Assembly (NCBI GenBank): GCA_963707895.1 | Contig: CAVPRS010000011.1 | Location: 558,001 to 622,000 of the forward strand | Direction: 5' to 3' | Length of the DNA: 64,000 nt | Source of the DNA: Fodinibacter sp963707895 | Lineage (GTDB): Bacteria > Actinomycetota > Actinomycetes > Actinomycetales > Dermatophilaceae | Shown: positions 9,773 to 18,746 of the stretch, piece after piece | Layout: each line of letters begins with the position of its first letter | Numbering within the stretch: position 1 is the first letter of the stretch | Made by a program: the position numbers and the translations under genes | The notes under the pieces: generated by a model | What the model saw: only the letters and a program-made list of their open reading frames with translations | Told to the model about the DNA's origin: nothing | Database searches by the model: none

Positions 9773-12526
9773 ATGGTCGTGGGGCGCGAGGCCGAGCTGC
9801 GACGGGTGACCGAGCTGCTCGCCGGTGCCCGCCTGCGCCGTGGGGGAGCCCTGGTCGTCACGGGTGAGGCCGGGGTCGGCAAGTCGACCCTGCTCGACGA
9901 GGTGGCCGCGCTCGCGGCCGGTGCCGCGGTGGTGCGTGTGGTGGGCACCCAGGCCGAGCAGGAGGTGCCGTACGCCGCGCTGGGCCTCGTGCTCGGCGAC
10001 GTCACCGACCAGCTCGACCAGCTCCCCGTTCCCCAGGGCCGGGCGCTGGGCGTGGCCCTCGCCCTGCGTGACGGCGACCCGCCACCGGCCTTCGCGGTCG
10101 GGGCCGCGACGCTCGCGGTGCTCACCCGGCGGGCCGAGGACGGCCCGCTCGTCGTGCTGCTCGACGACGCCCACCTGCTCGACCAGCCGTCGGCGCGGGC
10201 CCTGGCCTTCGCGGCGCGGCGGCTGGGCGCCGACCCGGTGCTCGTCGTGGCCGCCGTCCGGTCGGGGGAGGGCGGGCCGCTCGCCGAGGCGGGGCTGCCC
10301 GAGCTGGCCGTCACCGGGCTCGACGCGGCCGCTGTCGGGTCGCTCATGGCCACGCTCGGTCTCCCGGCCACCGCTGAGGCCGCGGCCCGGGCGCGAGTCG
10401 TCACGGCCGGCAACCCGCTCGCCGTCACCGAGCTCGTTCGACGGCCTGATGCGCTGGCGCGGCTGGCCTTGGATGACCCGATCCCGTTGTCGGGCAGGCT
10501 GGTCGAGGTGTTCGCCGAGGAGGCGGGTGAGCTCGGGGCGGACGTGCAGCTCGTCGTGGCACTCACCGCGCTCGCGGGCGGCTCGGCCACCCTCGTGGTC
10601 GATGCGGCGCGCGCGCTGGGCCTCGACGAGGCCGCGCTCGGCCGGGCCGAGGCGGCCGCCCTCGTCGACCTCGACGGCGACCACGTGGCTCCCCGGCACC
10701 CGCTGGTCGGGTCCGCGGTCTACTCCAGCCTCAGCCCGGAGCAGCAGCGGCGACTCCATGCCGCCGTCGCGGAGGCCCTGCCACCGGGTCGCACCGACGA
10801 GCGTGCGCGACACCTCGCCGCCGCCGCCGCGGGGCCCGACGAGGGGCTGGCCGCCGCGCTCGAGCAGGTCGCGGCGGCCGCCGCCGGCCGAGGCGCACCC
10901 GCCGTGGCCGCGGCCGGGCTCGAGCGGGCGGCCGGCATCACGCCGGATGCGGGACGGCGCACGCAACGGCTCCTCGCGGCGGCCGAGGCGGCCTGGGCCG
11001 CGGGTGACGCCGCCTGGGCCACCCGGCTGTGCGACGAGGTGGCGCGCGCGGCCGGCGGGCCGGTGCCTCCGTGGCGTGCAGAGGCACTCGCCGGCAGCAT
11101 CGCCGCCCGGTCCGGCTCGCTCGACGCCGCCCGGCGCAGCCTGCTCGGTGCGGCAGGACCGGCCGGTGACCAGGACCCGGAGGCCGCCAGCCGGATCGTC
11201 GCCGAGGCGGTCACGCTCGCGTTCAACCTGGCGGATGCCGGTGTCGCGGCCGCGGCGGGGACCCGCGCCACCGCGCTGCTCGCCGGTGACCTCTCCTCCG
11301 CTGCTCGCGGGAGGTGCCTGATGACCACCGGCATCGCGGCGGTCTTCGGCGGCGGGTCGGGGGAGGCCGAGCTGCGGGCCGCCCTGACCCAGCTGCGGAG
11401 GCCGGTCGCCGACCCGCCGCCCGACGGCATCCCCCGGAACGACTCCGACGACGACGAGGATGCCGTGTGGGCGCTCATCGTCATGCTCTACCTGCGCGGG
11501 TCGGAGGCGGTCGACGAGCTGTCGCGCGAGATCGACTCGCGACGGGCGTCCTGGGCGGTGGGCACGCTGCCCCGGCTGCTCTTCCTCCTCGCCCGGGCCG
11601 ACGCGACGCGCGACCGGTGGGTGCGGGCGCGGTCGGCCTACGCCGAGTCGATCGAGCTGGCCCACGAGCTCGGCCAGGTCACGGAGGAGGCGATGTCGCT
11701 GGCCGGGCTGGCCTGGCTCGAGGCCCGCACCGGTGCCGCGACCTGCGCCGACAACGCCGCCGCGTCACTCGCCCTGGCGACACCGAGGTCCAACGTGATC
11801 GCCGAGGTGTGGGCCGGGTTCGCGCTCGGCGAGGCGGCCCTGGCCTCGGGGGCGGCGGACGAGGCCCTCGACCGCTTCACCCGGCTCGACGCCCTGCTGG
11901 GTCGCACCGCCTTCGACGACGTCGACGTCCATCCCGGGCCCGAGCTCGCCGAGTGCCTCGTGCTGGTCGGACGGTCCGACGACGCGCGGGCGGTCGTCGA
12001 CGACTACACCCGCCGGGCGCGGGCGAAGGGCCGTCCGTGGGCGCTGGCGCGGGCCGCCCGGGCGGAGGCGCTGCTCGTCGAGCCGGGCCGTATCGACGAG
12101 GTGTTCGGAGAGGCCGCCCGCCAGCACTCCCTCACGGCAGACCTGTTCGAGACGGCCCGCACCCGGCTGCTCCACGGGCAGCGGCTGCGTCGCTCGCGCC
12201 GCAGGGCCGACGCCCGCGAGCCGTTGCGCGACGCGTTGGAGGCCTTCGAGCGGCTCGGTGCCGTGCCGTGGGCCGACCGTGCGGCCGAGGAGCTCGACGC
12301 CACGGGGGCGACGGTGGTGCGGCGCGGGGCCAGCGCCCTCGACGCGCTCAGCCCACGCGAGCGGCAGATCGTCGCGCTGGTGACCGAGGGGCTGACCACG
12401 CGGGAGACGGCGCTGCGGCTCTTCCTCAGCCCGAAGACCGTGGAGTACCACCTGCGCAACGTCTACGCGCGGCTCGGCATCACCTCACGTGCCGGGCTCG
12501 TCGCCCTGGTCCACGGGGAGCGGTGA
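9773..12526 (+). CDS. LAL-type LuxR transcriptional regulator with AAA ATPase domain
   Basis: 917 residues from ATG 9773. Domains in order: an N-terminal ATPase with Walker A GEAGVGKST (about 31-39) and Walker B VVLLDDAHLL (about 130); a long Ala/Arg-rich helical region of TPR type; and a C-terminal LuxR helix-turn-helix (last 60 residues, LSPRERQIVALVTEGL and SPKTVEYHLRNVYARLGI). This is the MalT/LAL architecture: large ATP-dependent activators of catabolic or secondary-metabolite operons. It is divergent from the methyltransferase and hydrolase-glycosyltransferase genes, its most likely targets. The inducer cannot be read from sequence. Confidence 0.9.
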   Translation: MVVGREAELRRVTELLAGARLRRGGALVVTGEAGVGKSTLLDEVAALAAGAAVVRVVGTQAEQEVPYAALGLVLGDVTDQLDQLPVPQGRALGVALALRDGDPPPAFAVGAATLAVLTRRAEDGPLVVLLDDAHLLDQPSARALAFAARRLGADPVLVVAAVRSGEGGPLAEAGLPELAVTGLDAAAVGSLMATLGLPATAEAAARARVVTAGNPLAVTELVRRPDALARLALDDPIPLSGRLVEVFAEEAGELGADVQLVVALTALAGGSATLVVDAARALGLDEAALGRAEAAALVDLDGDHVAPRHPLVGSAVYSSLSPEQQRRLHAAVAEALPPGRTDERARHLAAAAAGPDEGLAAALEQVAAAAAGRGAPAVAAAGLERAAGITPDAGRRTQRLLAAAEAAWAAGDAAWATRLCDEVARAAGGPVPPWRAEALAGSIAARSGSLDAARRSLLGAAGPAGDQDPEAASRIVAEAVTLAFNLADAGVAAAAGTRATALLAGDLSSAARGRCLMTTGIAAVFGGGSGEAELRAALTQLRRPVADPPPDGIPRNDSDDDEDAVWALIVMLYLRGSEAVDELSREIDSRRASWAVGTLPRLLFLLARADATRDRWVRARSAYAESIELAHELGQVTEEAMSLAGLAWLEARTGAATCADNAAASLALATPRSNVIAEVWAGFALGEAALASGAADEALDRFTRLDALLGRTAFDDVDVHPGPELAECLVLVGRSDDARAVVDDYTRRARAKGRPWALARAARAEALLVEPGRIDEVFGEAARQHSLTADLFETARTRLLHGQRLRRSRRRADAREPLRDALEAFERLGAVPWADRAAEELDATGATVVRRGASALDALSPRERQIVALVTEGLTTRETALRLFLSPKTVEYHLRNVYARLGITSRAGLVALVHGER

Positions 12527-12569
12527 GTGGGCGGCGGGGGGTGAGCGCCACGGCATACGCTCGTCCTCG

Positions 12570-14069
12570 ATGACCCCGAACCCGCCCCGCGTCGACCCTG
12601 CCCTCCTGCCGGCCCTGCGCGCCGACCTCGTCGCCTCGCGCTACACCGTCGCGGGCGTCACCGAGCTGCTCGGGCCGATGGCGATCGCCGCCCTCGACCG
12701 CGACCAGGCGCTGCCGGCGCAGCGCGTGACCGCGACCTCCACGACGACCGGCGCCACGCTGGTGCGGCTGTTCGCCCTGGGCGACCCGGTCGACGTGGCC
12801 GAGGCGGCCGCGGCGCTGCCGTCCCTCGGCGTCGACGGCGCGGTGGAGCTCGGGCTCGTCGTCCCCGAGGGCGACGCCGTCGTCGCACTCTGCGACCTGC
12901 GCCCGTACGCGGCCGACGGCGTCGACTGGTGGGTGGCGTCCGACCTCGGCGAGGTGGCCACCGGCCGACCGCTCCGGGAGGACCACGTGCTCGGCATCGG
13001 CGGCGCCTCGACCACCCTGGCCTCGTGGACGCCCCGGCCGCACGTCGACCGGGCGCTCGACCTCGGCACGGGCTCCGGCGTGCAGGCCCTGCACCTCGAG
13101 GCCCACGCCGACGAGGTCGTCGTCACCGACCTGTCGCAGCGGGCCCTGGCCTTCGCCAGGTTCAACGCCGCCCTCGACGAGGCCGACTGGGACGTGCGCT
13201 CCGGCTCGATGCTCGACCCCGTGGCAGGGGAGCGCTTCGGGCTGGTCGTGAGCAACCCGCCGTTCGTCATCACGCCACGCTCGGGGGCCGTGCCGCTGTT
13301 CGAGTACCGCGACGGCGGCGCCGCCGGGGATGCCGTCGTGCGCGACCTCGTGCGCTCGGTCGGCGACCACCTCGAGCGCGGCGGTATCGCACAGTTCCTC
13401 GGCAACTGGGAGGTGCCGCGGGGCTCGACGTGGACCGAGCGGGTGGGCGACTGGCTCGACGGCACCGGGCTCGACGCCTGGGTCGTGCAGCGCGAGGTGC
13501 AGGACCCGGCGCAGTACGCAGAGACCTGGGCCCGCGACGGCGGCCACCACCCCGGCACCGCCGACTTCGACACCATGTACGCGGCGTGGCTCGACGACTT
13601 CGCGGCCCGCGACGTCGAGGCGATCGGGTTCGGCATCGTGACGCTGCACCGGCCCCGCGAGGAGCGCGAGGTGTTCGTCGACCTGATGGACGTCTCGTGG
13701 CCGGTGGAGGCGCCGATGGGGCCGACCGTGCTCGCCGGGCTCGACGCGCGCACCTGGCTCGCGGAGCACGACGACGACGCCCTGCTCGAGGTCGCCTGGG
13801 CGTGCGCCCCCGACGTGCACGAGGAGCGGCACACGATGCCGGGGGCCCTGGACCCCACCGTGATCGTGCTGCGCCAGGGCGGCGGCCTGCGCCGCCACCT
13901 CACCCTCACCACGGTCACCGCGGCGTTCGCCTCGGTGTGCGACGGGGACCTCACCGCCCGAGCGGCCGCGGCGGCGATCGCCGGGCTGCTCGACCTCGAC
14001 GGCGACGAGGTGCGGGCCGAGGTCGTCGCGTTCCTGCGCGACGCCGTCAAGGACGGCCTGCTCCGCTGA
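12570..14069 (+). CDS. NPPF-motif SAM-dependent methyltransferase (HemK/RlmG-like)
   Basis: 499 residues from ATG 12570. An N-terminal domain of about 155 residues (ALRADLVASRYTVAGVTELLG) precedes a Rossmann methyltransferase with motif I ALDLGTGSGVQ and the catalytic SNPPF (about 228-232). That motif is typical of enzymes methylating amide or exocyclic amino groups of glutamine, adenine or guanine (PrmC, RlmG, RsmC). A C-terminal region of about 130 residues resembles a winged helix (LRRHLTLTTVTAAFASVCDG). This three-part architecture is widespread in Actinobacteria; the substrate is not established. It is 43 bases after the LuxR gene on the same strand, but there is no sign of a shared function. 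Confidence 0.8.
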   Translation: MTPNPPRVDPALLPALRADLVASRYTVAGVTELLGPMAIAALDRDQALPAQRVTATSTTTGATLVRLFALGDPVDVAEAAAALPSLGVDGAVELGLVVPEGDAVVALCDLRPYAADGVDWWVASDLGEVATGRPLREDHVLGIGGASTTLASWTPRPHVDRALDLGTGSGVQALHLEAHADEVVVTDLSQRALAFARFNAALDEADWDVRSGSMLDPVAGERFGLVVSNPPFVITPRSGAVPLFEYRDGGAAGDAVVRDLVRSVGDHLERGGIAQFLGNWEVPRGSTWTERVGDWLDGTGLDAWVVQREVQDPAQYAETWARDGGHHPGTADFDTMYAAWLDDFAARDVEAIGFGIVTLHRPREEREVFVDLMDVSWPVEAPMGPTVLAGLDARTWLAEHDDDALLEVAWACAPDVHEERHTMPGALDPTVIVLRQGGGLRRHLTLTTVTAAFASVCDGDLTARAAAAAIAGLLDLDGDEVRAEVVAFLRDAVKDGLLR

Positions 14070-14280
14070 GAGCCGCGCACCCCGTCTCCGGGCAGCCGGC
14101 GTCTCGGCGCTGTGCCGACCGCGCGCACTTCATCCGGGCTCTGGTTCGTCTGCGGGGATGGCGGTGGCGCGGGGGTGGCGGTGTCACCGCGCCGCCACCC
14201 GGGCGAACGGCGAGCCGGAGAGCGACCAGAGGCCCCAGGTCAGCAGGAGCCCGGCCCACCCGTGACAAAATGCACTTGTG
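14070..14280. other. Intergenic region with weak hairpin; no confident gene
   Basis: Between the methyltransferase and the tetR operator. GGTGGCGG (14174-14181) pairs with CCGCCACC (14192-14199) across a 10-base loop, a weak terminator candidate. On the minus strand around 14205-14270 one frame reads a hydrophobic stretch (GWAGLLLTWGLWSLSG) with no start codon, possibly a gene remnant. Nothing else was seen. Confidence 0.35.
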
Positions 14281-14298
14281 AGTGAGTGCTCACTCACT
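14281..14298. promoter_or_regulatory. TetR operator candidate
   Basis: Perfect inverted repeat AGTGAGTG-CT-CACTCACT ending 12 bases before the GTG start of the TetR gene. Size, symmetry and position fit an autoregulatory operator controlling the tetR-ABC exporter operon. Confidence 0.75.
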
Positions 14299-14310
14299 TA
14301 GAGTGGTCGG

Positions 14311-14907
14311 GTGACCCCCCGAGCCCCCTCCATGGCACCCGAGGACCGCCGCACGGCGATCGTCGAGGTGACCATCCCGCTGCTCCGCGAGCACGGCGTC
14401 GCGGTGACCACGAAGCAGGTCGCCGAGGCCGCCGGCATCGCCGAGGGCACCGTGTTCCGTGCGTTCGGCACCAAGGACGAGCTCGTGCAGGCCTGCGCGA
14501 CAGCGGTGTTCGACACCACCGGTGTCGTGGCCGCGCTGCGGGGCATCGACCCCGACCTGCCGCTCGACGACCGGCTCGTGGCCGCGGTCGCGGTGATGCA
14601 GGCCTGGGTCGAGCGGATCATCGGGGTCATCGGGGCCCTCCACCACGCAGGGGAGGTGCCGATCCGGCACACCGGTGCGGGACACCCCCGCCGGAAGCCG
14701 ATGAGCGACCCCGCCGTCGACGCCGCCTTCCTCGACCTCGTCGGGCCGGATGCCGCGGTGCTGCGGCTGCCGCCCCAGGACGTCGTCAACATCCTGGCCC
14801 ACCTCACCCTCTCGAGCGCCCACCCCATGCTGCCCGTCCGGTCGATGACGCCGGCCGAGATCGTCTCCGTCGTGCTCGACGGCACCCGAAAGGCAGGCAC
14901 CGCCTGA
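14311..14907 (+). CDS. TetR/AcrR-family repressor
   Basis: 198 residues from GTG 14311 (ATG 14332 is an alternative). The N-terminal helix-turn-helix is clear: VTTKQVAEAAGIAEGTVFRAFGTKDELV at about residues 31-60. The C-terminal ligand-binding and dimerisation part is divergent, as usual. The stop overlaps the start of the first ABC exporter gene by one base (TGATG), so the regulator leads a three-gene operon. A near-perfect palindrome (14281-14298) sits in front of its start. It probably represses the exporter until the exported drug or metabolite binds. Confidence 0.9.
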   Translation: MTPRAPSMAPEDRRTAIVEVTIPLLREHGVAVTTKQVAEAAGIAEGTVFRAFGTKDELVQACATAVFDTTGVVAALRGIDPDLPLDDRLVAAVAVMQAWVERIIGVIGALHHAGEVPIRHTGAGHPRRKPMSDPAVDAAFLDLVGPDAAVLRLPPQDVVNILAHLTLSSAHPMLPVRSMTPAEIVSVVLDGTRKAGTA

Positions 14908-16640
14908 TGCTGTACCGCCTCGTCCGCACCTACCTCACGCCCTACGCCGGGATGCTGGGTGTGCTCCTCGCGCTCCAGCTCGTGGCGACCCTCGCGTCGC
15001 TCTACCTCCCCAGCCTGAACGGCCGGATCATCGACGAGGGCGTGGCCACCGGTGACACCAGCTTCATCCTCAGGACCGGCCTGGTCATGCTGGCGGTGTC
15101 GTTCGTGCAGATCATCGCGACGATCGGCGCCACCCGGATCGGCGCCCAGACCTCGGCCTCCCTCGGCCGCGAGGTGCGCTCCTCGGTCTTCCGCCGGGTC
15201 GGCCAGTTCTCGGCGCAGGAGCTGTCCCGGTTCGGTGCCCCCACGCTGGTCAGCCGCAGCACCAACGACGTGACCCAGGTGCAGACGGTCACCTACATGT
15301 TCCTGGCGATCATGGTGTCGGCGCCGATCATGATGGTCGGCGGCATCTTCATGGCCACGCGCGAGGACCTCGGCCTGTCCTGGCTGGTGCTGGTGGCGGT
15401 CCCGGCGCTCGGCATCTCGATCGGCCTGATCATCTCGCGGATGGTGCCGCACTTCCGCTCGATGCAGAAGGCCGTCGACTCGGTCAACCGCATCCTGCGC
15501 GAGCAGATCACCGGCATCCGCGTCGTGCGCGCCTTCGTCCGCGAGGACGTCGAGCGCGAGCGCTTCGCCGAGGCCAACCGCACCTACACGGGCACGGCGC
15601 TGGCGGTCGGCAAGCTGATGGCGCTGGCGTTCCCCGTCGTCATGGTCATCTTCAACGCCTCGACGGTCGCCGTGCTGTGGTTCGGCGCGCACCGGGTCGA
15701 CAACGGCCAGATGCAGATCGGCGCGCTCACCGCGTTCATGTCCTACCTGATCCAGATCCTCATGTCGGTGATGATGGCGACCTTCATGGCGATGATGATC
15801 CCGCGGGCCACGGTCTCGGCCGGCCGCATCACCGAGGTGCTCGAGACCGAGTCCTCCGTGCACCCCCCCACCGACCCGGTCGTCATCCCGCCCGGACCGG
15901 TCGCGGTCGAGCTGCGCGGTGTGACGTTCGCCTACCCGGGTGCCGAGTCGCCGGTGCTGCGCGAGGTCTCGCTGCGCGCCGAGCCGGGCACCACGACGGC
16001 CATCATCGGATCGACCGGCGCCGGCAAGACCACGCTCGTCGGCCTGGTGGCGCGGCTCCACGACATCACCTCCGGCCAGGTGCTCGTCGGGGGCGTCGAC
16101 GTGCGCGAGGCCGAGCTCGAGGACCTGTGGTCGCACATCGGCCTGGTGCCGCAGCGGCCCTACCTGTTCACCGGCACCGTGGCGTCGAACCTGCGCTACG
16201 GCGACCCCGACGCCACCGACGACGAGCTGTGGGAGTCGCTGCGGGTCGCCCAGGCCGACGACTTCGTGCGGGCCATGCCCGACGGGCTGGAGTCGCCGAT
16301 CGCCCAGGGTGGCACCAACGTCAGCGGCGGGCAGCGCCAGCGGCTCGCCATCGCGCGGGCCCTGGTGAGCAAGGCCGGCGTCTACCTGTTCGACGACGCG
16401 TTCTCTGCACTCGACGTGGCGACGGACGCCCGGCTGCGCGCCGCGATGCGACCGGTCACCCGCGACGCGGCCGTGATCGTGGTCGCCCAACGGGTGTCGA
16501 GCATCCTGCACGCCGACCAGATCGTCGTCCTCGACGACGGGCTCGTCGTGGGCAGTGGGACGCACGCGGAGCTGCTCGAGAGCTGCCCGACGTACGTCGA
16601 GATCGTGGAGAGCCAGCAGGCGATGGAGGAGGCGGCATGA
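14907..16640 (+). CDS. ABC exporter half-transporter, degenerate ATPase-site subunit
   Basis: 577 residues from ATG 14907. Six TM helices (about residues 15-310) precede a nucleotide-binding domain with Walker A GSTGAGKTT (about 368), the Q-loop region LVPQRPYLF, a canonical signature VSGGQRQR, and Walker B VYLFDDAFSALD. The residue after the Walker B Asp is Asp (about 497) instead of the catalytic Glu. That change is characteristic of the non-catalytic site in heterodimeric exporters such as TM287/TM288 or BmrCD. The downstream gene overlaps by ATGA and supplies the partner. Likely a multidrug or lipid exporter in the plasma membrane, regulated by the TetR protein in front. Confidence 0.93.
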   Translation: MLYRLVRTYLTPYAGMLGVLLALQLVATLASLYLPSLNGRIIDEGVATGDTSFILRTGLVMLAVSFVQIIATIGATRIGAQTSASLGREVRSSVFRRVGQFSAQELSRFGAPTLVSRSTNDVTQVQTVTYMFLAIMVSAPIMMVGGIFMATREDLGLSWLVLVAVPALGISIGLIISRMVPHFRSMQKAVDSVNRILREQITGIRVVRAFVREDVERERFAEANRTYTGTALAVGKLMALAFPVVMVIFNASTVAVLWFGAHRVDNGQMQIGALTAFMSYLIQILMSVMMATFMAMMIPRATVSAGRITEVLETESSVHPPTDPVVIPPGPVAVELRGVTFAYPGAESPVLREVSLRAEPGTTTAIIGSTGAGKTTLVGLVARLHDITSGQVLVGGVDVREAELEDLWSHIGLVPQRPYLFTGTVASNLRYGDPDATDDELWESLRVAQADDFVRAMPDGLESPIAQGGTNVSGGQRQRLAIARALVSKAGVYLFDDAFSALDVATDARLRAAMRPVTRDAAVIVVAQRVSSILHADQIVVLDDGLVVGSGTHAELLESCPTYVEIVESQQAMEEAA

Positions 16641-18667
16641 GCGAGCTCAAGACCGAGGAGGAGAAGGCCGCGGAGCAGCGCCGCGGGCCGGCATCCACCC
16701 GCCGCGGCGGGCCGCCGCACCTCCAGGTCGGGATGCCGACCGAGAAGTCCCAGGACTTCGTCCCGTCCGCGAAGCGCGTGCTCCGCCTGCTGCACCCCGA
16801 GCGGTTCATCGTGTGGACCGTCCTGGCGTTCGCCGTCGGCAGCGTCATGCTGAGCGCGATCGGCCCGAAGATCCTCGGCGACGCCACCGACCTGATCTTC
16901 GCCGGCATGTTCGGCGCCCAGATCCCGCCCGGCGTCACCCAGCAGCAGGCCGCCGACGCGCTGCGGGCCCAGGGCCAGGACAACCTGGCCGACATGCTGT
17001 CGGCGATGCAGCACGTGGTGCCCGGCCAGGGCATCGACTTCACCGCCCTGGGCACGATCCTGATGTTCGTCCTCGGCCTCTACCTGGTGGCCGCCCTCCT
17101 GCAGTGGATGCAGGGCCGGCTGCTCACCGTCGCGGTCAACCGCACCATCTACCGGCTGCGCCGCGACGTCGAGGACAAGCTGAACCGCCTCTCGCTGCCC
17201 TACTTCGACGGCCAGCCGCGCGGCGAGCTGCTCAGCCGGGTGACCAACGACATCGACAACGTCGCGCAGAGCCTGCAGCAGACCCTGAGCCAGCTGCTCA
17301 CCTCGCTGCTCACCGTCGTCGCGATGATCGCGATGATGGTGTGGATCTCGCCGCTCCTCGCGCTGCTCGCGCTCGTGACGATCCCGATCACCATGGTCGT
17401 CACCGCGATGATCGGCAAGCGCAGCCAGAAGCACTTCGTGCAGCAGTGGAAGAGCACCGGCGAGGTCAACGGTGTCGTCGAGGAGACCTACACCGGCCAC
17501 GAGCTGGTCAAGGTCTTCGGCCGCCAGCAGGAGGCCGACCGGCTCTTCGCCGAGCGCAACGACGCGCTGTACCACGCGAGCTTCCGGGCGCAGTTCATCA
17601 GCGGCATCATCATGCCGACGATGATGTTCATCGGGAACCTCAACTACGTCGTCATCGCCGTCGTCGGCGGGCTGCGGGTCGCCTCCGGCACGATGAGCCT
17701 GGGCGACGTGCAGGCGTTCATCCAGTACTCGCGCCAGTTCACCCAGCCACTGACCCAGGTGGCGTCGATGTCCAACCTCATGCAGAGCGGGGTCGCCTCC
17801 GCCGAGCGGGTGTTCGCGGTGCTCGACGCGCCCGAGCAGGAGCCCGACACCGAGCACCCGGCCACGATCGAGGAGCCGCGCGGGCGCGTCGCGTTCGAGG
17901 ACGTCACGTTCTCCTACCGCGAGGACACCCCGCTCATCGAGCACCTCGACCTCCTCGTCGAGCCCGGCCAGACGGTCGCCATCGTCGGCCCCACCGGCGC
18001 CGGCAAGACCACGCTGGTCAACCTGGTGCTCCGGTTCTACGAGCTGCGCGGCGGGCGGATCACGCTCGACGGCGTCGACATCACCGAGCTCACCCGGCAC
18101 GACCTGCGCTCGCGGATCGGCATGGTCCTGCAGGACACCTGGCTGTTCGGCGGGACGATCCGCGAGAACATCGCCTACGGCCGACCCGGGGCGAGCGACG
18201 AGGAGGTCCTGGAGGCCGCCCGGGCGACCTACGTCGACCGGTTCGTGCACTCGCTCCCCGACGGCTACGACACCGTGCTCAACGCCGAGGCCGACAACAT
18301 CAGCGCGGGCGAGCGCCAGCTCATCACCATCGCGCGAGCGTTCCTCGCGGCCCCGTCGCTCCTCATCCTCGACGAGGCCACGTCGTCGGTCGACACCCGC
18401 ACCGAGCTGCTCGTGCAGCACGCCATGTCGGCCCTGCGGTCCGACCGCACGAGCTTCGTCATCGCGCACCGACTCTCGACGATCCGGGATGCCGACCTCA
18501 TCCTCGTCATGGAGGACGGCCGCATCGTCGAGCGCGGCGGACATGCCGAGCTGCTTTCTGCCGGAGGCGCTTTCGCCAAGCTGTATGCCGCGCAGTTCCA
18601 GGGCGCGGCCACCGACCTCGACGCGGAGCCGGGGTCCGAGGAGGGGGCCGGACAACTCGTCCGTTAG
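16637..18667 (+). CDS. ABC exporter half-transporter, catalytic subunit
   Basis: 676 residues from ATG 16637 (ATGA overlap with the previous gene). A Glu/Lys-rich cytoplasmic N-terminus of about 55 residues precedes six TM helices. Between the first two there is an unusually long loop of about 65 residues (IPPGVTQQQAADALRAQGQ). The nucleotide-binding domain has Walker A GPTGAGKTT (about 451), Walker B LLILDEATSSVD with the catalytic Glu (about 580) and the H-loop IAHRLS. Its signature is a deviant ISAGERQ. Canonical Walker B here plus canonical signature in the partner form one active site; the reverse pair forms the degenerate site. This supports an obligate heterodimer. Confidence 0.93.
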   Translation: MSELKTEEEKAAEQRRGPASTRRGGPPHLQVGMPTEKSQDFVPSAKRVLRLLHPERFIVWTVLAFAVGSVMLSAIGPKILGDATDLIFAGMFGAQIPPGVTQQQAADALRAQGQDNLADMLSAMQHVVPGQGIDFTALGTILMFVLGLYLVAALLQWMQGRLLTVAVNRTIYRLRRDVEDKLNRLSLPYFDGQPRGELLSRVTNDIDNVAQSLQQTLSQLLTSLLTVVAMIAMMVWISPLLALLALVTIPITMVVTAMIGKRSQKHFVQQWKSTGEVNGVVEETYTGHELVKVFGRQQEADRLFAERNDALYHASFRAQFISGIIMPTMMFIGNLNYVVIAVVGGLRVASGTMSLGDVQAFIQYSRQFTQPLTQVASMSNLMQSGVASAERVFAVLDAPEQEPDTEHPATIEEPRGRVAFEDVTFSYREDTPLIEHLDLLVEPGQTVAIVGPTGAGKTTLVNLVLRFYELRGGRITLDGVDITELTRHDLRSRIGMVLQDTWLFGGTIRENIAYGRPGASDEEVLEAARATYVDRFVHSLPDGYDTVLNAEADNISAGERQLITIARAFLAAPSLLILDEATSSVDTRTELLVQHAMSALRSDRTSFVIAHRLSTIRDADLILVMEDGRIVERGGHAELLSAGGAFAKLYAAQFQGAATDLDAEPGSEEGAGQLVR

Positions 18668-18746
18668 CTCGGGCGATGAGGCGCTGACCGTCCACTAGCG
18701 TGCCAAAAGACGCCACCGGGGAGGTGGTGACCCTCGAGGTGGAGCG

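Noticed and set aside
14298..16565. Antisense frame of about 755 codons over tetR and the first ABC exporter gene
   Set aside because: His/Asp/Arg-rich shadow of genes with intact TM helices and Walker motifs.
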